Notes: generated by a model not told the origin, from the sequence alone. Counted from the stretch's first letter, positions 1 through 7,790 are shown. The stretch is 16,903 nucleotides of DNA from CAITUY01 sp964611575 (GCA_964611575.1 CAZTAJ010000095.1:1-16903), one strand, 5' to 3'. Made by a program: numbers and translations.

Positions 1-276
1 GTCCCTGGCTCCGACGCCGCTGGGGACAGCGGCCGCTACATCGTGCTCCGCGCCTTTTCGTTCCATGTAGTGCCGCCGTCCCCGGCGGCAACCGTCCCTG
101 GCTCCGACGCCGCTGGGGACAGCGGCCGCTACATCGTGCTCCGCGCCTCTTCGTTCCATGTAGTGCCGCCGTCCCCGGCGGCAACCGTCCCTGGCTCCGA
201 CGCCGCTGGGGACAGCGGCCGCTACATCGTGCTCCGCGCCTTTTCGTTCCATGTAGTGCCGCCGTCCCCGGCGGCC
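1..276. repeat. REP cluster: 93-bp tandem units, each with a double hairpin (family 1)
   Basis: The 93-bp period is visible at 1, 94 and 187. Each unit holds a 70-bp element bounded by ATGTAG and CTACAT (65-134 and 158-227), with partial copies at 1-41 and 251-276. Inside each element are two perfect short hairpins, GCCGCCG/CGGCGGC with a tcc(c) loop and GCCGCTG/CAGCGGC with a ggga loop. A 23-bp spacer separates elements and differs by a single base between copies. The block lies downstream of the minus-strand gene ending at 301. Because 93 is divisible by 3 it gives a fake plus-strand ORF with a 31-residue repeat. This is REP/BIME-like architecture. A role in transcript 3' end protection is inference only. 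Confidence 0.85.
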
Positions 277-300
277 GCCACACCCGAAACCCCGTTCTCT

Positions 301-1572
301 TCATCCCACGACTGGTGGCGGGCCGACCTCGTAGTCCCGCCATGACGCCGGGTCGCCCGATCGGCCATCCTCAGCCGCCCGCGCCAGGTTGTACATCTCG
401 CGGGCGGAGACATAATGGAGCCTCCACACCGCGCCGTCGTTGAACCCGCCCTGCAGCGCCTCGTGGAGCCCCCGCATGGCCGGCCCCAGGATCACCGCCC
501 GATTCGCCGCCACGCAGCCGTGCGTGTGAACCTTGACGAACACCCAGTCGGGCTGCCCGCCCACGCCGATGCACGCCTCCGCCCAGAGCCGCAGGCGATC
601 CGCCGTCGGCGGGTTGACGCCCGTAATCTCCGCATTCTCGAGGCGCGGCAGGATTCCCCACTTCCGCCATGTCCAGTTCAGAGCCAACGGCCCCTGGATG
701 AGCATGAGGGAGGCGGGGAAGGTGATAGGTGGCAGGTGGCAGGTGGGAGGGCGCTCTTGTTTCAGGTCTGTGGTCTGTGGTCTGCCGTCTGCCGTCTTCG
801 TCTGCCTCCCACCTCCCACCTCGCACCTCTCGCCTCCCGCCTCCCACCTCTCGCCTCCCACCTTCACCCGCACGCCCCGGTCTGCCCCGCGCGGGCGACC
901 GGGCCTGTCCGTGGCGCGATAGATCGCGTTCACCATGCGGGTCTGCGTGGGCGATGGCGCAGAAGGGAAGGTGAAGTCGGCGTAGCAGCCCGTGGCTGCC
1001 AGGATCCCCAATTCCTCGTTCACCCCGCACCAGTCGCCATCCGGCCGGGAGTTTCCCAGCGCCCAGTTGCCGTGGATGAAGCCATAGCGCACAGCGCCCG
1101 GTGCACACCCCTTCATTCCCTTTGCGCTCTTCGCGTCCTTCTGTTTAGGTCTTTCCCTTCCCAGGAGTCCGTGCTGCATATGGAGAACGTCGCGAAACGT
1201 TTCCAGTTTCTCCCGCAAGCCGTCCGCCGTGTCGTGACGATGGTGCAGATGGATCTCCACTTCGCCGAACCCATCCCGGCACAAACCGGACAGACGGTCG
1301 AGAATCGCCGGATCGTATTCTTCCTGGGGATAGAAGAAGGTGTGACGGGCGGCCCGACCGTCCGCGTCGCGGAAACCGCGGACCGACTCGGGATAGGCGA
1401 TGCTCCACGCCGCGACATCCGCGCGGGCCTCCGTCACATCGACGCCCCCGCACAGGGGCTCGAAATGATCCGCCACACAGAAGAACAGGTCGCGGGGGCG
1501 CGCGGACGAACGCGGCCGGCGCAGGACTGAGCCCAGGTAACCGGGCAGCCATTTGTCGATTGCTTTGAACAT
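301..1572 (-). CDS. Polysaccharide-deacetylase-like protein of EPS loci, with an in-frame repeat insert
   Basis: The protein has 423 residues. I recognise a family found in polysaccharide loci and loosely annotated as deacetylase-like: DHFEP at 35-39, HTFFYPQEEYDP near 77-88, the histidine-rich HLHHRHD at 108-114, IHGNWALGNS at 166-175, CYADFTFPSAPSPTQ near 196-210 and LMLIQGPLALNW at 289-300. The D and H motifs fit a metal-dependent deacetylase fold, but the activity is not proven. Residues about 237-285 (GGERWE and PQTTD-type low complexity) are encoded by heptad arrays inserted just before LMLIQGP. Residues about 142-158 (KQKDAKSAKG) look like a second small insert. The family as I recall it runs directly through both points. 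No clear Shine-Dalgarno precedes the ATG, because the upstream DNA is itself AACCCTG-type repeat. Confidence 0.75.
   Translation of the reverse strand: MFKAIDKWLPGYLGSVLRRPRSSARPRDLFFCVADHFEPLCGGVDVTEARADVAAWSIAYPESVRGFRDADGRAARHTFFYPQEEYDPAILDRLSGLCRDGFGEVEIHLHHRHDTADGLREKLETFRDVLHMQHGLLGRERPKQKDAKSAKGMKGCAPGAVRYGFIHGNWALGNSRPDGDWCGVNEELGILAATGCYADFTFPSAPSPTQTRMVNAIYRATDRPGRPRGADRGVRVKVGGERWEAGGERCEVGGGRQTKTADGRPQTTDLKQERPPTCHLPPITFPASLMLIQGPLALNWTWRKWGILPRLENAEITGVNPPTADRLRLWAEACIGVGGQPDWVFVKVHTHGCVAANRAVILGPAMRGLHEALQGGFNDGAVWRLHYVSAREMYNLARAAEDGRSGDPASWRDYEVGPPPVVG
716..863. repeat. Intragenic heptad array, palindromic layout
   Basis: Read on the plus strand: a left arm of about four GGTGGCA/GGTGGGA units (719-752), a centre of GTCTGTG and GTCTGCC units (764-804), then a right arm of about eight CCTCCCA/CCTCTCG-type units (805-863) that is the reverse complement of the left arm. 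The whole array lies inside the gene at 301-1572 and reads without stops on the coding strand. Confidence 0.85.
1105..1150. repeat. Small intragenic insert with TTCGCGTCC-like units
   Basis: CTTTGCGCTCTTCGCGTCCT followed by TCTGTTTAG closely resembles 12630-12655 (TTGGCGTTCTCTGCGTCCTT) in the GT gene at 11958-13652. It encodes KQKDAKSAKG here and EQKDAENAKG there. The spacing is nearer 9 than 7 bases, so it is a separate repeat type. Confidence 0.5.
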
Positions 1573-1696
1573 GGGTAACTGCTCAGGATGCAGGGTTCAG
1601 GGTTCAGGCATACGTGTCCATTGATCGCGATGGGCAAAGGGCATGAGACAAGTCCATCCTGAACCCTGACACCCTGAACCCCGGCAGGAGCCCCGC
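1573..1696. repeat. Intergenic inverted AACCCTG heptads
   Basis: This 124-bp gap holds CAGGATG, GCAGGGT and TCAGGGT-type units at 1587-1608 and an inverted set of CCTGAACCCTG units at 1655-1681. About 45 bp separate them and contain the partial palindrome CCATTGATCGCGATGG. A further GGAGCC/GGCTCC hairpin at 1687-1706 covers the stop codon of the GT2 gene. No promoter motif stands out. Confidence 0.65.
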
Positions 1697-2866
1697 CTAT
1701 GGCTCCCTCTCCGTTCTCGCCCAGGCGCCCGACAGATTGCCGCGGCAGTACCGGATGAAGCCCGCGAACAGGGCCGCCTGCATGGCGAGAAAGTAGTACA
1801 CGAACTGAAAGGGTTTGAGCCACCACGATGTGGCCCGCCCGAAAAGGCACCCCATCAGCCCGCAGGCCAGGATCAGGACGGCCGCCGCCGCTGGCAGGAC
1901 TCGCGCTGCCGTGACGCCCACCAACGCCCACGCCGCTGCCGCCGCCATGGCTGCCAGCATCAGGTGCGGAGTGAACCACCGCAGCACTTTGTGGGACCAG
2001 AAGGCGCAGGCAAACCATCCGAACCGCGACGACAGGCAACGCCGGCAGAGTCCCAGCGCCTGAAAACTGCCGGCCCCGATGCGCACCCGTCGAGCCCATT
2101 CCTGTTCAACCCGGGACGGCATGTCTTCCCAGGCGCACGCCCGCGGTTCGTACACGAACCGCCAGCCCTGTTCGCGCACCTTCATGCCGATCACGAAATC
2201 GTCGACGATGGTATTGTCAGGCAGGGCCTGCCAGAAGCCGTCGCGCCGGACCGCATAGATGGCGCCGTTCGCCCCCAGGCAGGAATCCAACCGGCTTTCG
2301 GCTGTCTTGAGCAGGGTCTCGATGGACCAGTACCCCCCTTCCTGTGTGGCTCCATCGGCGCTGCGCCGGAATACCAGGCGCCCGCATACCCCGCCCACGC
2401 GCGCATCCGCGAGCGGCGCCGTCAACCGGCGCAACGCATCCGGCGCAAAGTGCGTATTGGCATCGGTAAACACGATCACCGGCTCACCCACGCGCCACAC
2501 CAGTTGCTTGAGCATGGCCGTCTTGCCGCGGTTCTGTTCGGTGGCCGTCACCTCCACATTGGTGTGCGTCGCCGCCCACTGGCGCGCCAACGACACCGTC
2601 GCATCGGAGCCGCCATCCACGCCGACGTACACGCGCAGACGGTCCGCCGGATAGTCGAGACCCGCGAGGTTCGCCAGCCGCTCCACAATCACGCGTTCCT
2701 CGTTGTGGGCCGAAACGACCACCGCCACGCCCGGCAGATCGGCCGGCGGCCAGACGACATCCCGCCGACGGCGCGCCACCCGCCACATGACCAGCGGGTA
2801 CAGCAGCCACGTGTAGGCAAGAACCGATGCCGTGAAGATGATGAGTGCGGGAAGCATGGAATTCAC
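1697..2866 (-). CDS. Membrane glycosyltransferase family 2
   Basis: The protein has 389 residues from a GTG start at 2866; an ATG at 2857 is the alternative. It transfers sugar from a nucleotide-sugar donor at the inner face of the cytoplasmic membrane. The order is one N-terminal membrane helix (about 5-30), then a GT-A domain with VVVSAHNEE (49-57), VGVDGGSDA (81-89), the DxD-like TDAN (134-137), VDDF (221-224) carrying the likely catalytic acid, and EQEWARRVR (254-262) in place of the usual Q/RxxRW. Two to four C-terminal helices follow (about 280-385). This is the layout of processive or semi-processive GT2 enzymes. The start overlaps the upstream stop as GTGA, which suggests translational coupling. 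No repeat insert is present. The stop lies in a GGAGCC/GGCTCC hairpin. Confidence 0.9.
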   Translation of the reverse strand: MNSMLPALIIFTASVLAYTWLLYPLVMWRVARRRRDVVWPPADLPGVAVVVSAHNEERVIVERLANLAGLDYPADRLRVYVGVDGGSDATVSLARQWAATHTNVEVTATEQNRGKTAMLKQLVWRVGEPVIVFTDANTHFAPDALRRLTAPLADARVGGVCGRLVFRRSADGATQEGGYWSIETLLKTAESRLDSCLGANGAIYAVRRDGFWQALPDNTIVDDFVIGMKVREQGWRFVYEPRACAWEDMPSRVEQEWARRVRIGAGSFQALGLCRRCLSSRFGWFACAFWSHKVLRWFTPHLMLAAMAAAAAWALVGVTAARVLPAAAAVLILACGLMGCLFGRATSWWLKPFQFVYYFLAMQAALFAGFIRYCRGNLSGAWARTEREP

Positions 2867-3444
2867 GGGAGTGGGTTCAGGGTTCGGGGTTCAGGGTTTC
2901 GTCCTACCTGAACCCCGTCTCCTGAGCCCTTCCCAACCTCCACCATCCGCGCCGGCACGCCCACGGCCGTGGCGCCGTCGGGCACGTCGGTGATCACGAC
3001 CGCATTCGCCCCGATTTTCGCGGCATCGCCGACACGCACCCCCCCGATAACCTTGGCGCCGGCGCCCACAAACACTCCATTCCCCAGTACGGGGGCCAGC
3101 CCCTTTTCCGCGCCGAGGGTCACCTGGTGTTCGACCACCACATGACGCCCCCCGCGCACGGCGGCGTTGATCACCACGCCCTGGCTGTGAACGAGCACGA
3201 ATTCCGGCCCGAAATCCGCGCCCCGCCCGATGATGCAGCCGCCGAACACCACGTTCCATTTGTTGAACACCATGGCCAGGGGCCCCAAACCGGAACGGTG
3301 CGAGGCCTGCATGAGACGGTAGACAATCATGGCCTGAGTGCCATCCGTGAAACGCGCCTTCAGCAGGGAGCGCCACCCCGTGTCGCCATAGAGCCACTGC
3401 GCCTTGGCGCGAATATCGGATCCGATTAGCGCGAATAGGTTCAT
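2863..3444 (-). CDS. Serine O-acetyltransferase-like left-handed beta-helix acetyltransferase
   Basis: The protein has 193 residues. After a helical N-terminal part (1-60), hexapeptide repeats run from about 65 to 168 (IGRGADFG, VLVHSQGVVI, LGAEKG, VFVGAGAKVIGGVRVGDAAKIGANAVV). His86 in VLVHSQG matches the catalytic histidine of CysE-type enzymes. In a sugar locus it more likely acetylates a glycan or sugar nucleotide than serine. AAGGTGGA lies about six bases before the ATG and supports this start. The last roughly 22 residues (ending NPEPRTLNPLP) are encoded by AACCCTG-type repeats, so the native C-terminus has probably been replaced or extended. The stop overlaps the next gene's GTG. Confidence 0.85.
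   Translation of the reverse strand: MNLFALIGSDIRAKAQWLYGDTGWRSLLKARFTDGTQAMIVYRLMQASHRSGLGPLAMVFNKWNVVFGGCIIGRGADFGPEFVLVHSQGVVINAAVRGGRHVVVEHQVTLGAEKGLAPVLGNGVFVGAGAKVIGGVRVGDAAKIGANAVVITDVPDGATAVGVPARMVEVGKGSGDGVQVGRNPEPRTLNPLP
2873..2928. repeat. AACCCTG heptad array forming a gene's C-terminal tail
   Basis: Plus strand: GGGTTCA, GGGTTCG, GGGTTCA, GGGTTTC, then the inverted CCTGAACCCC and CTCCTGAGCCC. It lies wholly within the last codons of the acetyltransferase gene ending at 2863. Confidence 0.75.
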
Positions 3445-3595
3445 GAATCCACCTTGTCTGTTTGTCTCGTCCTGTCGCGCGGCTCAGCAAACGGCTTCCT
3501 CTGTAGACGCGGGCGCTGACCGCGTCCCATCCAACTGCACCGCGCTCATCGCGCGCGGCTACAGCGCATCTCTGTAGACGCGGGCGCCGGTCCCT
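3445..3595. repeat. Double-hairpin element family 2 (CTGTAG/CTACAG ends) plus a half copy
   Basis: The full element is 3501-3564. It runs CTGTAG, hairpin GACGCGG/CCGCGTC, spacer, hairpin CCGCGC/GCGCGG, CTACAG. A half copy at 3572-3595 repeats CTGTAGACGCGGGCG. The terminal CTACAG (3559-3564) supplies the TAG stop of the upstream glycosyltransferase, and the half copy encodes its last residues (ARVYRDAL). A third copy is at 7944-7969. The rest of the 114-bp gap (3445-3500) shows only the Shine-Dalgarno of the gene starting at 3444. Confidence 0.75.
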
Positions 3596-5064
3596 TGAAC
3601 AATACCCATTATTTTGTCCACTTTGGCTTCCCAGGTTTCATGCCGCATGCACTCACTGAGCGCCCGGCGCGCGGCAAAGTCAAGCGGAGCGTCCAGGAAT
3701 CGACGCACCCCCGCTTCAAATTCGCCCGGGGTCCCCGCCACGATCGCCGCCCCTCCCACGTGTGTCTGCCTGATACAGGCCACGACCTCAGGCAGGGCGG
3801 TCGATACCACCGGGCAGCCCCCCGACAGCATTTCCCTGAGCTTGATGGGGTTTACCGCACGAGTGAGATCGTTCACGACAAAGGGGATGATCCCCACCGT
3901 GAAATTCGCCAGGTAGGCCGGCAGATCGACAAACGGCCGCGGCCCCAGCACATGGATGTTGGACACCCCCTTCAACGCCGAGACATCGACGTCCGCTTTG
4001 CCGATCAACACCAGATGCGCCTGCGGCAAAGCCCGCGCCAGTCTCAGCAGCAATGCCTGATCCACCCATTCCGACAGGAGCCCGAAGAAGCCGATGATCG
4101 GCCCGGCCGGCAAGTCCGAAGAAGGTGGCAGGTGGCAGGCGCCGGCAAAGTGCGCGTGGTCAACGCCATGGGTGACCAGGTAGGTCCTGGGATTCCACCT
4201 CAGGCATCGTTGCCGGAGCTCGTCAGCCGAGGCGATGACGCAGTCCGCATATTCACAACACCGCCGGTCCATCTCGGCCATGATCGCCGAATCATACATG
4301 GCAAAGGCATCCCACCGGTCGACACAATGGTAGACGACAGAAACAGGTGGAAGGTGGGAGGTGGGAGGTGGGAGATGCGAGGCAGTTGGACAAGAACGTT
4401 GTTCCCCCACGTGGGCGTTGGGTGTTGGCTGTTGGATGTTGGGCGTTCCCCTTTTCCCTCCCACCTCCCACCTTCCACCGTCCCCGCCCCCCCACCGCCG
4501 CATGACCTCGGCCAGCACGGGCACATAGTTGATCAGCACCGGATCTTTGAACCCCAGCAGCGCGCACCACAGGCGGGCCGACCACGCGCCGATGACGCCG
4601 TTCAACTGCCGGACCGCCTCGTGCTTCGGCATCGGGATGAAGAGGGGGGAGAGGACCCAGAGCGAGAGGGAACGGGTTAATGGTTCATGGTTGATGGGGA
4701 ATGCGGAACACCTGCCCATGTCCTCCACTTGCGCGTTGGATGTTGAACGTTGGATGTTGGATGTTGGATGTTTGCTGGGCTGCCGTCTGCCGTCTGCCGT
4801 CTGTTGTCTGTAGTCTGCCGTCTGCCCACCTCCCACCTGCCGCCTCCCACCTCCCACCTTTCTCGCGCCCTTCAACGCGGCCAGCACTTTGCGCACCATC
4901 CGCAGCCGGTCACTGCCCGATCCCACGCTTGGGGCGCGCATGCCGGCGCCTTCAATCCACAGCACACGATGCCCGCGCCGGGCCAGTTCCAGCGCGATCC
5001 GGTGCTTACTGGTCGGGTTGTCGGTTCCGGCACCCCACGCATTGGCGACTATTACGAAGTCCAT
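3559..5064 (-). CDS. Glycosyltransferase (GT4/TuaH-like) with two large repeat inserts
   Basis: The protein has 501 residues from ATG 5064. That start overlaps the GNAT stop by 13 bp and has AGGGTGAT just upstream; the longer GTG start at 5079 is less likely. N-terminal GT-B motifs are VIVANAWG and NPTSKHRIALELARRGHRVLWIE. Then come VYHCVDRWDAF (244-254, a hallmark of TuaH-like sugar transferases), THGVD (298-302), IGFFGLLSEWVD (324-335) and NPIKLREMLSGGCPVV (405-420, the donor-site region). Residues about 69-131 (QTADYRQQTADGRRQ, then HPTSNIQRSTSNAQ) and about 196-240 (GGRWEVGG ... SHLPPPTSHLPP) are low-complexity inserts from heptad arrays; a third short one encodes CHLPPSSDLP. The C-terminal ARVYRDAL and the stop come from family-2 repeats. 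It probably adds a sugar to a lipid-linked glycan at the cytoplasmic face. Confidence 0.85.
   Translation of the reverse strand: MDFVIVANAWGAGTDNPTSKHRIALELARRGHRVLWIEGAGMRAPSVGSGSDRLRMVRKVLAALKGARKVGGGRRQVGGGQTADYRQQTADGRRQPSKHPTSNIQRSTSNAQVEDMGRCSAFPINHEPLTRSLSLWVLSPLFIPMPKHEAVRQLNGVIGAWSARLWCALLGFKDPVLINYVPVLAEVMRRWGGGDGGRWEVGGKRGTPNIQQPTPNAHVGEQRSCPTASHLPPPTSHLPPVSVVYHCVDRWDAFAMYDSAIMAEMDRRCCEYADCVIASADELRQRCLRWNPRTYLVTHGVDHAHFAGACHLPPSSDLPAGPIIGFFGLLSEWVDQALLLRLARALPQAHLVLIGKADVDVSALKGVSNIHVLGPRPFVDLPAYLANFTVGIIPFVVNDLTRAVNPIKLREMLSGGCPVVSTALPEVVACIRQTHVGGAAIVAGTPGEFEAGVRRFLDAPLDFAARRALSECMRHETWEAKVDKIMGIVQGTGARVYRDAL
4123..4139. repeat. Mini heptad array (GGTGGCA x2)
   Basis: GGTGGCAGGTGGCAGG lies in the glycosyltransferase gene ending at 3559 and encodes CHLPP in the linker between the N- and C-terminal lobes. 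It is the shortest intragenic copy in the window. Confidence 0.6.
4345..4479. repeat. Intragenic heptad array, palindromic, about 135 bp
   Basis: Plus strand: GGTGGAA then three GGTGGGA units, a centre of TTGGGCG/TTGGGTG/TTGGCTG/TTGGATG units (about 4415-4446), then CCTCCCA x2 and CCTTCCA as the inverted arm. It interrupts the gene at 3559-5064 between RRWGGG and VSVVYHCVDRW, and about 135 bp equals 45 codons, which keeps the frame. Confidence 0.85.
4674..4860. repeat. Intragenic composite array with four heptad families
   Basis: Plus strand order: GTTAATG, GTTCATG and GTTGATG (4675-4695), a 40-bp non-repeated stretch, TTGGATG/TTGAACG units (about 4735-4772), CTGCCGT/CTGTTGT/CTGTAGT units (about 4779-4825), then CCTCCCA/CCTGCCG units to 4860. 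Every unit is 7 bases long although the sequences are unrelated. It lies in-frame in the gene at 3559-5064. Confidence 0.85.
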
Positions 5065-5657
5065 GGCATCACCCTGCACCGCACCATCACGCCCAGCAAC
5101 ACCCTCACGTCCAGCCTGACCACGGGAACGAATCCCGCATGGGTCAGCCCGCTGCGCGAGGCGGCGTTCTCCGGCGCCGCTTCCGCGTAACTGATTCCGC
5201 CGTCCGCGTGCACATCCCGCGCCATCCGTCGCAGCATGGCCTGGTAGACGCCCTGTCCTCGCGCCGCCTCGGCAACGTGGAACCCGCCCAGGTAGACGGC
5301 GGCGCGGGGCAATGCCAGCCGACGCAGCAGGTAGCTGTCGCGGAAACGCCAGCCGACACCCACGGGAACCGCATGGAGTCGCACGAGATAGCAGACCGCG
5401 CCTGCATCGAAATAGCGCACATCGTCCCCCGCGCCGATCGTCCGCAAGGCGGATTCGTGCGCCGGGCGATCGGCAGGGATTACCCGGTCAATCGAGAGGC
5501 CCGGGGGATCGTTGCCGGCCGCGGGCTCTCCGCACCGGAAGAGGACGGTGGCGGCCTCACACCAGATCCGGCCTCTCAGGTAGCGCCATGCCGCTGCGCC
5601 CTCCCCGCCGCGCAGCAGGCAGCCCACGGTTCGCAGCCCGGTCAGGACACGATTCAC
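5052..5657 (-). CDS. GNAT-family N-acetyltransferase
   Basis: The protein has 201 residues from GTG 5657. That start overlaps the upstream stop as GTGA (5654-5657); the open frame continues upstream but there it is out of frame with the CelD-like gene and not credible. The acetyl-CoA binding motif A is clear, AARGQGVYQAMLRRM near residues 135-150, preceded by the beta strand VYLGGFHV. The segment SYAEAAPENAASRSGLTHAGFVPV fits motif B and the C-terminal beta hairpin. The likely role is N-acylation of an amino sugar, or another modification of the locus product; the substrate cannot be read. It sits between the CelD-like and GT genes in one tightly packed transcription block. Confidence 0.8.
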   Translation of the reverse strand: MNRVLTGLRTVGCLLRGGEGAAAWRYLRGRIWCEAATVLFRCGEPAAGNDPPGLSIDRVIPADRPAHESALRTIGAGDDVRYFDAGAVCYLVRLHAVPVGVGWRFRDSYLLRRLALPRAAVYLGGFHVAEAARGQGVYQAMLRRMARDVHADGGISYAEAAPENAASRSGLTHAGFVPVVRLDVRVLLGVMVRCRVMPWTS

Positions 5658-6832
5658 GGCTGGCCTGCCTTTCCTCGCGCCATCATCCGGCGCAGATTCC
5701 GCACATAGCGGTGGTCCCGGCAACGCCGTCCAAAAGCGTTCAGGTCCCGCGCTGCGCCCGCCATGGCCAGCAGCCAGGCGACAGGCCGGCACGACCGCAC
5801 CACGGCGAACGCCTGGACCTCCACGCGATGGTTGGAGAGCAACCGCTTGTACTCCCCCTCCCCCTCGCCGAAGTCCACACACGTGGGCGTATCCGCATGA
5901 TAGAGGCGTTCGATCAACCGGTGCAACAGCAGCGTCCCGGGCGAATGACGCGCAAAACGCGGATCATATCCGATGTGTTCATAGACCAACACCCCCATCC
6001 CCTGGTAACACAAAGCGAAGGCCACCGGCCCGGCCCCGGTGACGAGCGCAAAACTGCGCAGCCAACCCCGCCGGGCGATGTCCTGCATGGACGCCACCGA
6101 AAAGCGGTGCCCGAGGCGCTCCGCCTGCCACGTCCGATTCATCATCGACTCGATGGACGCCTCCAGGGGCGTGATGTCCTCCGGGGTTCTGATCTCGACG
6201 ACGCGGACGTCGCCCCCGGCCTCTCGCGCCAGGGCTCGTTCGCGGCGATCGATCTTGCGGATCGTCTCCTCAGACCGCAAGGTCCGAAACCCCTCGAGCG
6301 TGGGCGGAAGAATGAGCCGGTAATGCGGCATCCGGACCCCGCCCTCGACCAGGCGCAAGCCATGCGCTCCTGCCACGCTCTGCTGGAGCAACTTGCTGCG
6401 GGGCCCGCATTCCAACCGGTCGAACAGGATCGCATCGGCATCCGGGTATGCCGCGAACACCTGTCTCAAGGCCGCCAGCAGGTCGGCCGGCGCAGCGCCA
6501 TGCTCGACCAAGTCACCCCCGCACACCCGGATGACCTTGACGGTCCGGCGCAGCAGCACGCGTCCACCCGGATTGACCTCCACCGTCCACGTCGACGCCA
6601 GCAGAGGAATGACGGCACAGAGTGGCCCGGCCAGGCTCCCGATCGTCACAAGCCGGGCGCCGGGATCCATCTGTTCCGCCATCATCGCGTACCAGGCCGG
6701 ACTCGCCGTGATGCCGCGGTACGGGTCCTGGGTCGCCTGCGCGCGATTCCAGAACTCCAGCACCGGGGCCGGCACCCCGGCGACGGGATGCAACGACACG
6801 CAGGAGCGGTTCGGCAGGGCGGGTTCAGCCAT
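5654..6832 (-). CDS. CelD/BcsL-type acetyltransferase (FemAB-like, GNAT fold)
   Basis: The protein has 392 residues, a normal length for the PF13480 (Acetyltransf_6) type. Diagnostic parts are RKIDRRERALAREAGG (192-207), the acyl-CoA-fold segment GPVAFALCYQGMGVLVYEHIGYDP (268-291), SPGTLLLHRLIERL (297-310) and DFGEGEGEYKRLLSN (320-334), which is the signature end of this family. Such proteins accompany cellulose and exopolysaccharide clusters and are thought to modify sugars or lipid-linked intermediates with acyl or aminoacyl groups. A strong GGAGG lies seven bases before ATG 6832. The start overlaps the deacetylase stop by 8 bp. There is no repeat insert, unlike neighbouring genes. Confidence 0.85.
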   Translation of the reverse strand: MAEPALPNRSCVSLHPVAGVPAPVLEFWNRAQATQDPYRGITASPAWYAMMAEQMDPGARLVTIGSLAGPLCAVIPLLASTWTVEVNPGGRVLLRRTVKVIRVCGGDLVEHGAAPADLLAALRQVFAAYPDADAILFDRLECGPRSKLLQQSVAGAHGLRLVEGGVRMPHYRLILPPTLEGFRTLRSEETIRKIDRRERALAREAGGDVRVVEIRTPEDITPLEASIESMMNRTWQAERLGHRFSVASMQDIARRGWLRSFALVTGAGPVAFALCYQGMGVLVYEHIGYDPRFARHSPGTLLLHRLIERLYHADTPTCVDFGEGEGEYKRLLSNHRVEVQAFAVVRSCRPVAWLLAMAGAARDLNAFGRRCRDHRYVRNLRRMMARGKAGQP

Positions 6833-7775
6833 GCGAAAACCTCCTGCCCCACCGGGCGCGTACGCGATCCAGGCCCTGCTCCGCGAAACGGCCCAGGGTC
6901 AACGGCACACTCATGGGCACATCCGGAGGAGGCGTCACCACCGGCGCAATCTCACGGAGGCAGGCGCTGACCGGCCGCACGTGGAAGTCACGATGCGCCC
7001 GCAGAAAAGCCAGACACCGCTCCCATCGGCGCCGGTTCTTGCGTATGGGGACAAGCCGGCCCCCCTCGGTGCGGAAGAACTCGCCCGGATGCGTGAGCAC
7101 CGTCACACAACGGTAACCGGCCGCGTCCAGCCGGCAGAACGCATCACCCAGTTCGGCGGAACTCACCGCGCTGATCTCCAGGTGGCGATACCGTCCATCG
7201 ATGCCGGGAAAGGCGCTGAGCAGACTGGTCACCGGCAGGTCGATGCTCCCGTCCAGCGCCGACAGGTCATTTTGCACGGGAAAGGCGTCGTTCACTTTTG
7301 ACCGCGTCGAGCACTTCGTGTCCCGGTCGCGGTTGGACCCGAGGCGCAACCCCACCTCGCGCATGGCTTCCAGCGTGCACGCGTCGGCCGCAAAATCGCC
7401 GGCCCGGAAGGCACACACCGACGGCGCCCCGCAACGGGCCAGGATCTCAAGCCCGAGCCCCAGGAGCCGGGCCTGGGTGGCGCGGTCATGACGCCACAGA
7501 ATGTCGTCCGAATCTGAAAACGCGTCCACCTGCGCGACCACCGGATGCAGGTGCAACTGGACCTCATGCCCCTGTGCCTGAAGCGTGTCGCAAATGCGGC
7601 GCACCGGCTCATCGCCCCACCGGGTGGCGCCCAGCGCCTCCACAAAGCCGGTGACCGGCACCCCGTACTCACGGCAGGTGTCCAGGAGGTAGGAAAGCCC
7701 CAGCCCGTGCCCCCAGACCTCGCGGTCGTAATCGCCGAGGTAACTCTCGACATCAATCGTTAGAAAGACGTTCAT
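6825..7775 (-). CDS. NodB-type polysaccharide deacetylase
   Basis: The protein has 316 residues from ATG 7775; the frame can be extended to GTG 7793, but MNVFLTIDVES is the typical N-terminus. TIDVE (6-10) gives the first catalytic acid, HLHP (75-78) the metal-binding histidine pair, FRAGDF (123-128) the arginine motif, and LTHPGEF (227-233) the C-terminal histidine. This is the carbohydrate-esterase-4-like set of PF01522/DUF3473-type enzymes, which remove N-acetyl groups from surface polysaccharide. The long insertion-free sequence and overlap with the CelD-like gene mark it as part of the conserved core. The C-terminal tail after about 280 is unremarkable. Upstream is a CGACTAAGGG array. 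Confidence 0.87.
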   Translation of the reverse strand: MNVFLTIDVESYLGDYDREVWGHGLGLSYLLDTCREYGVPVTGFVEALGATRWGDEPVRRICDTLQAQGHEVQLHLHPVVAQVDAFSDSDDILWRHDRATQARLLGLGLEILARCGAPSVCAFRAGDFAADACTLEAMREVGLRLGSNRDRDTKCSTRSKVNDAFPVQNDLSALDGSIDLPVTSLLSAFPGIDGRYRHLEISAVSSAELGDAFCRLDAAGYRCVTVLTHPGEFFRTEGGRLVPIRKNRRRWERCLAFLRAHRDFHVRPVSACLREIAPVVTPPPDVPMSVPLTLGRFAEQGLDRVRARWGRRFSHG

Positions 7776-7790
7776 GGCTCTGTCGTTGAC

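Noticed and set aside
1..276. CRISPR array
   Set aside because: Repeats are 93 bp and contiguous with identical spacers, and there are no cas genes in the window.
43..345. Plus-strand ORF with a 31-residue repeat
   Set aside because: It is the translation of the 93-bp REP tandem (93 is divisible by 3), has no ribosome binding site and no known domain.
415..1530. Plus-strand ORF of 371 codons
   Set aside because: It is antisense to the deacetylase-like gene, with arginine/proline-rich composition typical of shadow frames.
1687..1706. Rho-independent terminator
   Set aside because: The GGAGCC/GGCTCC hairpin has no T run after it on the minus strand and overlaps the stop codon; it is more like another repeat hairpin.
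5658..5882. Upstream extension of the GNAT frame
   Set aside because: It overlaps the CelD-like gene in another frame; GTG 5657 in the GTGA overlap is the natural start.
5312..6970. Long plus-strand ORF of 552 codons
   Set aside because: It lies antisense to the CelD-like, GNAT and deacetylase genes, which have clear family motifs; it is a high-GC shadow.
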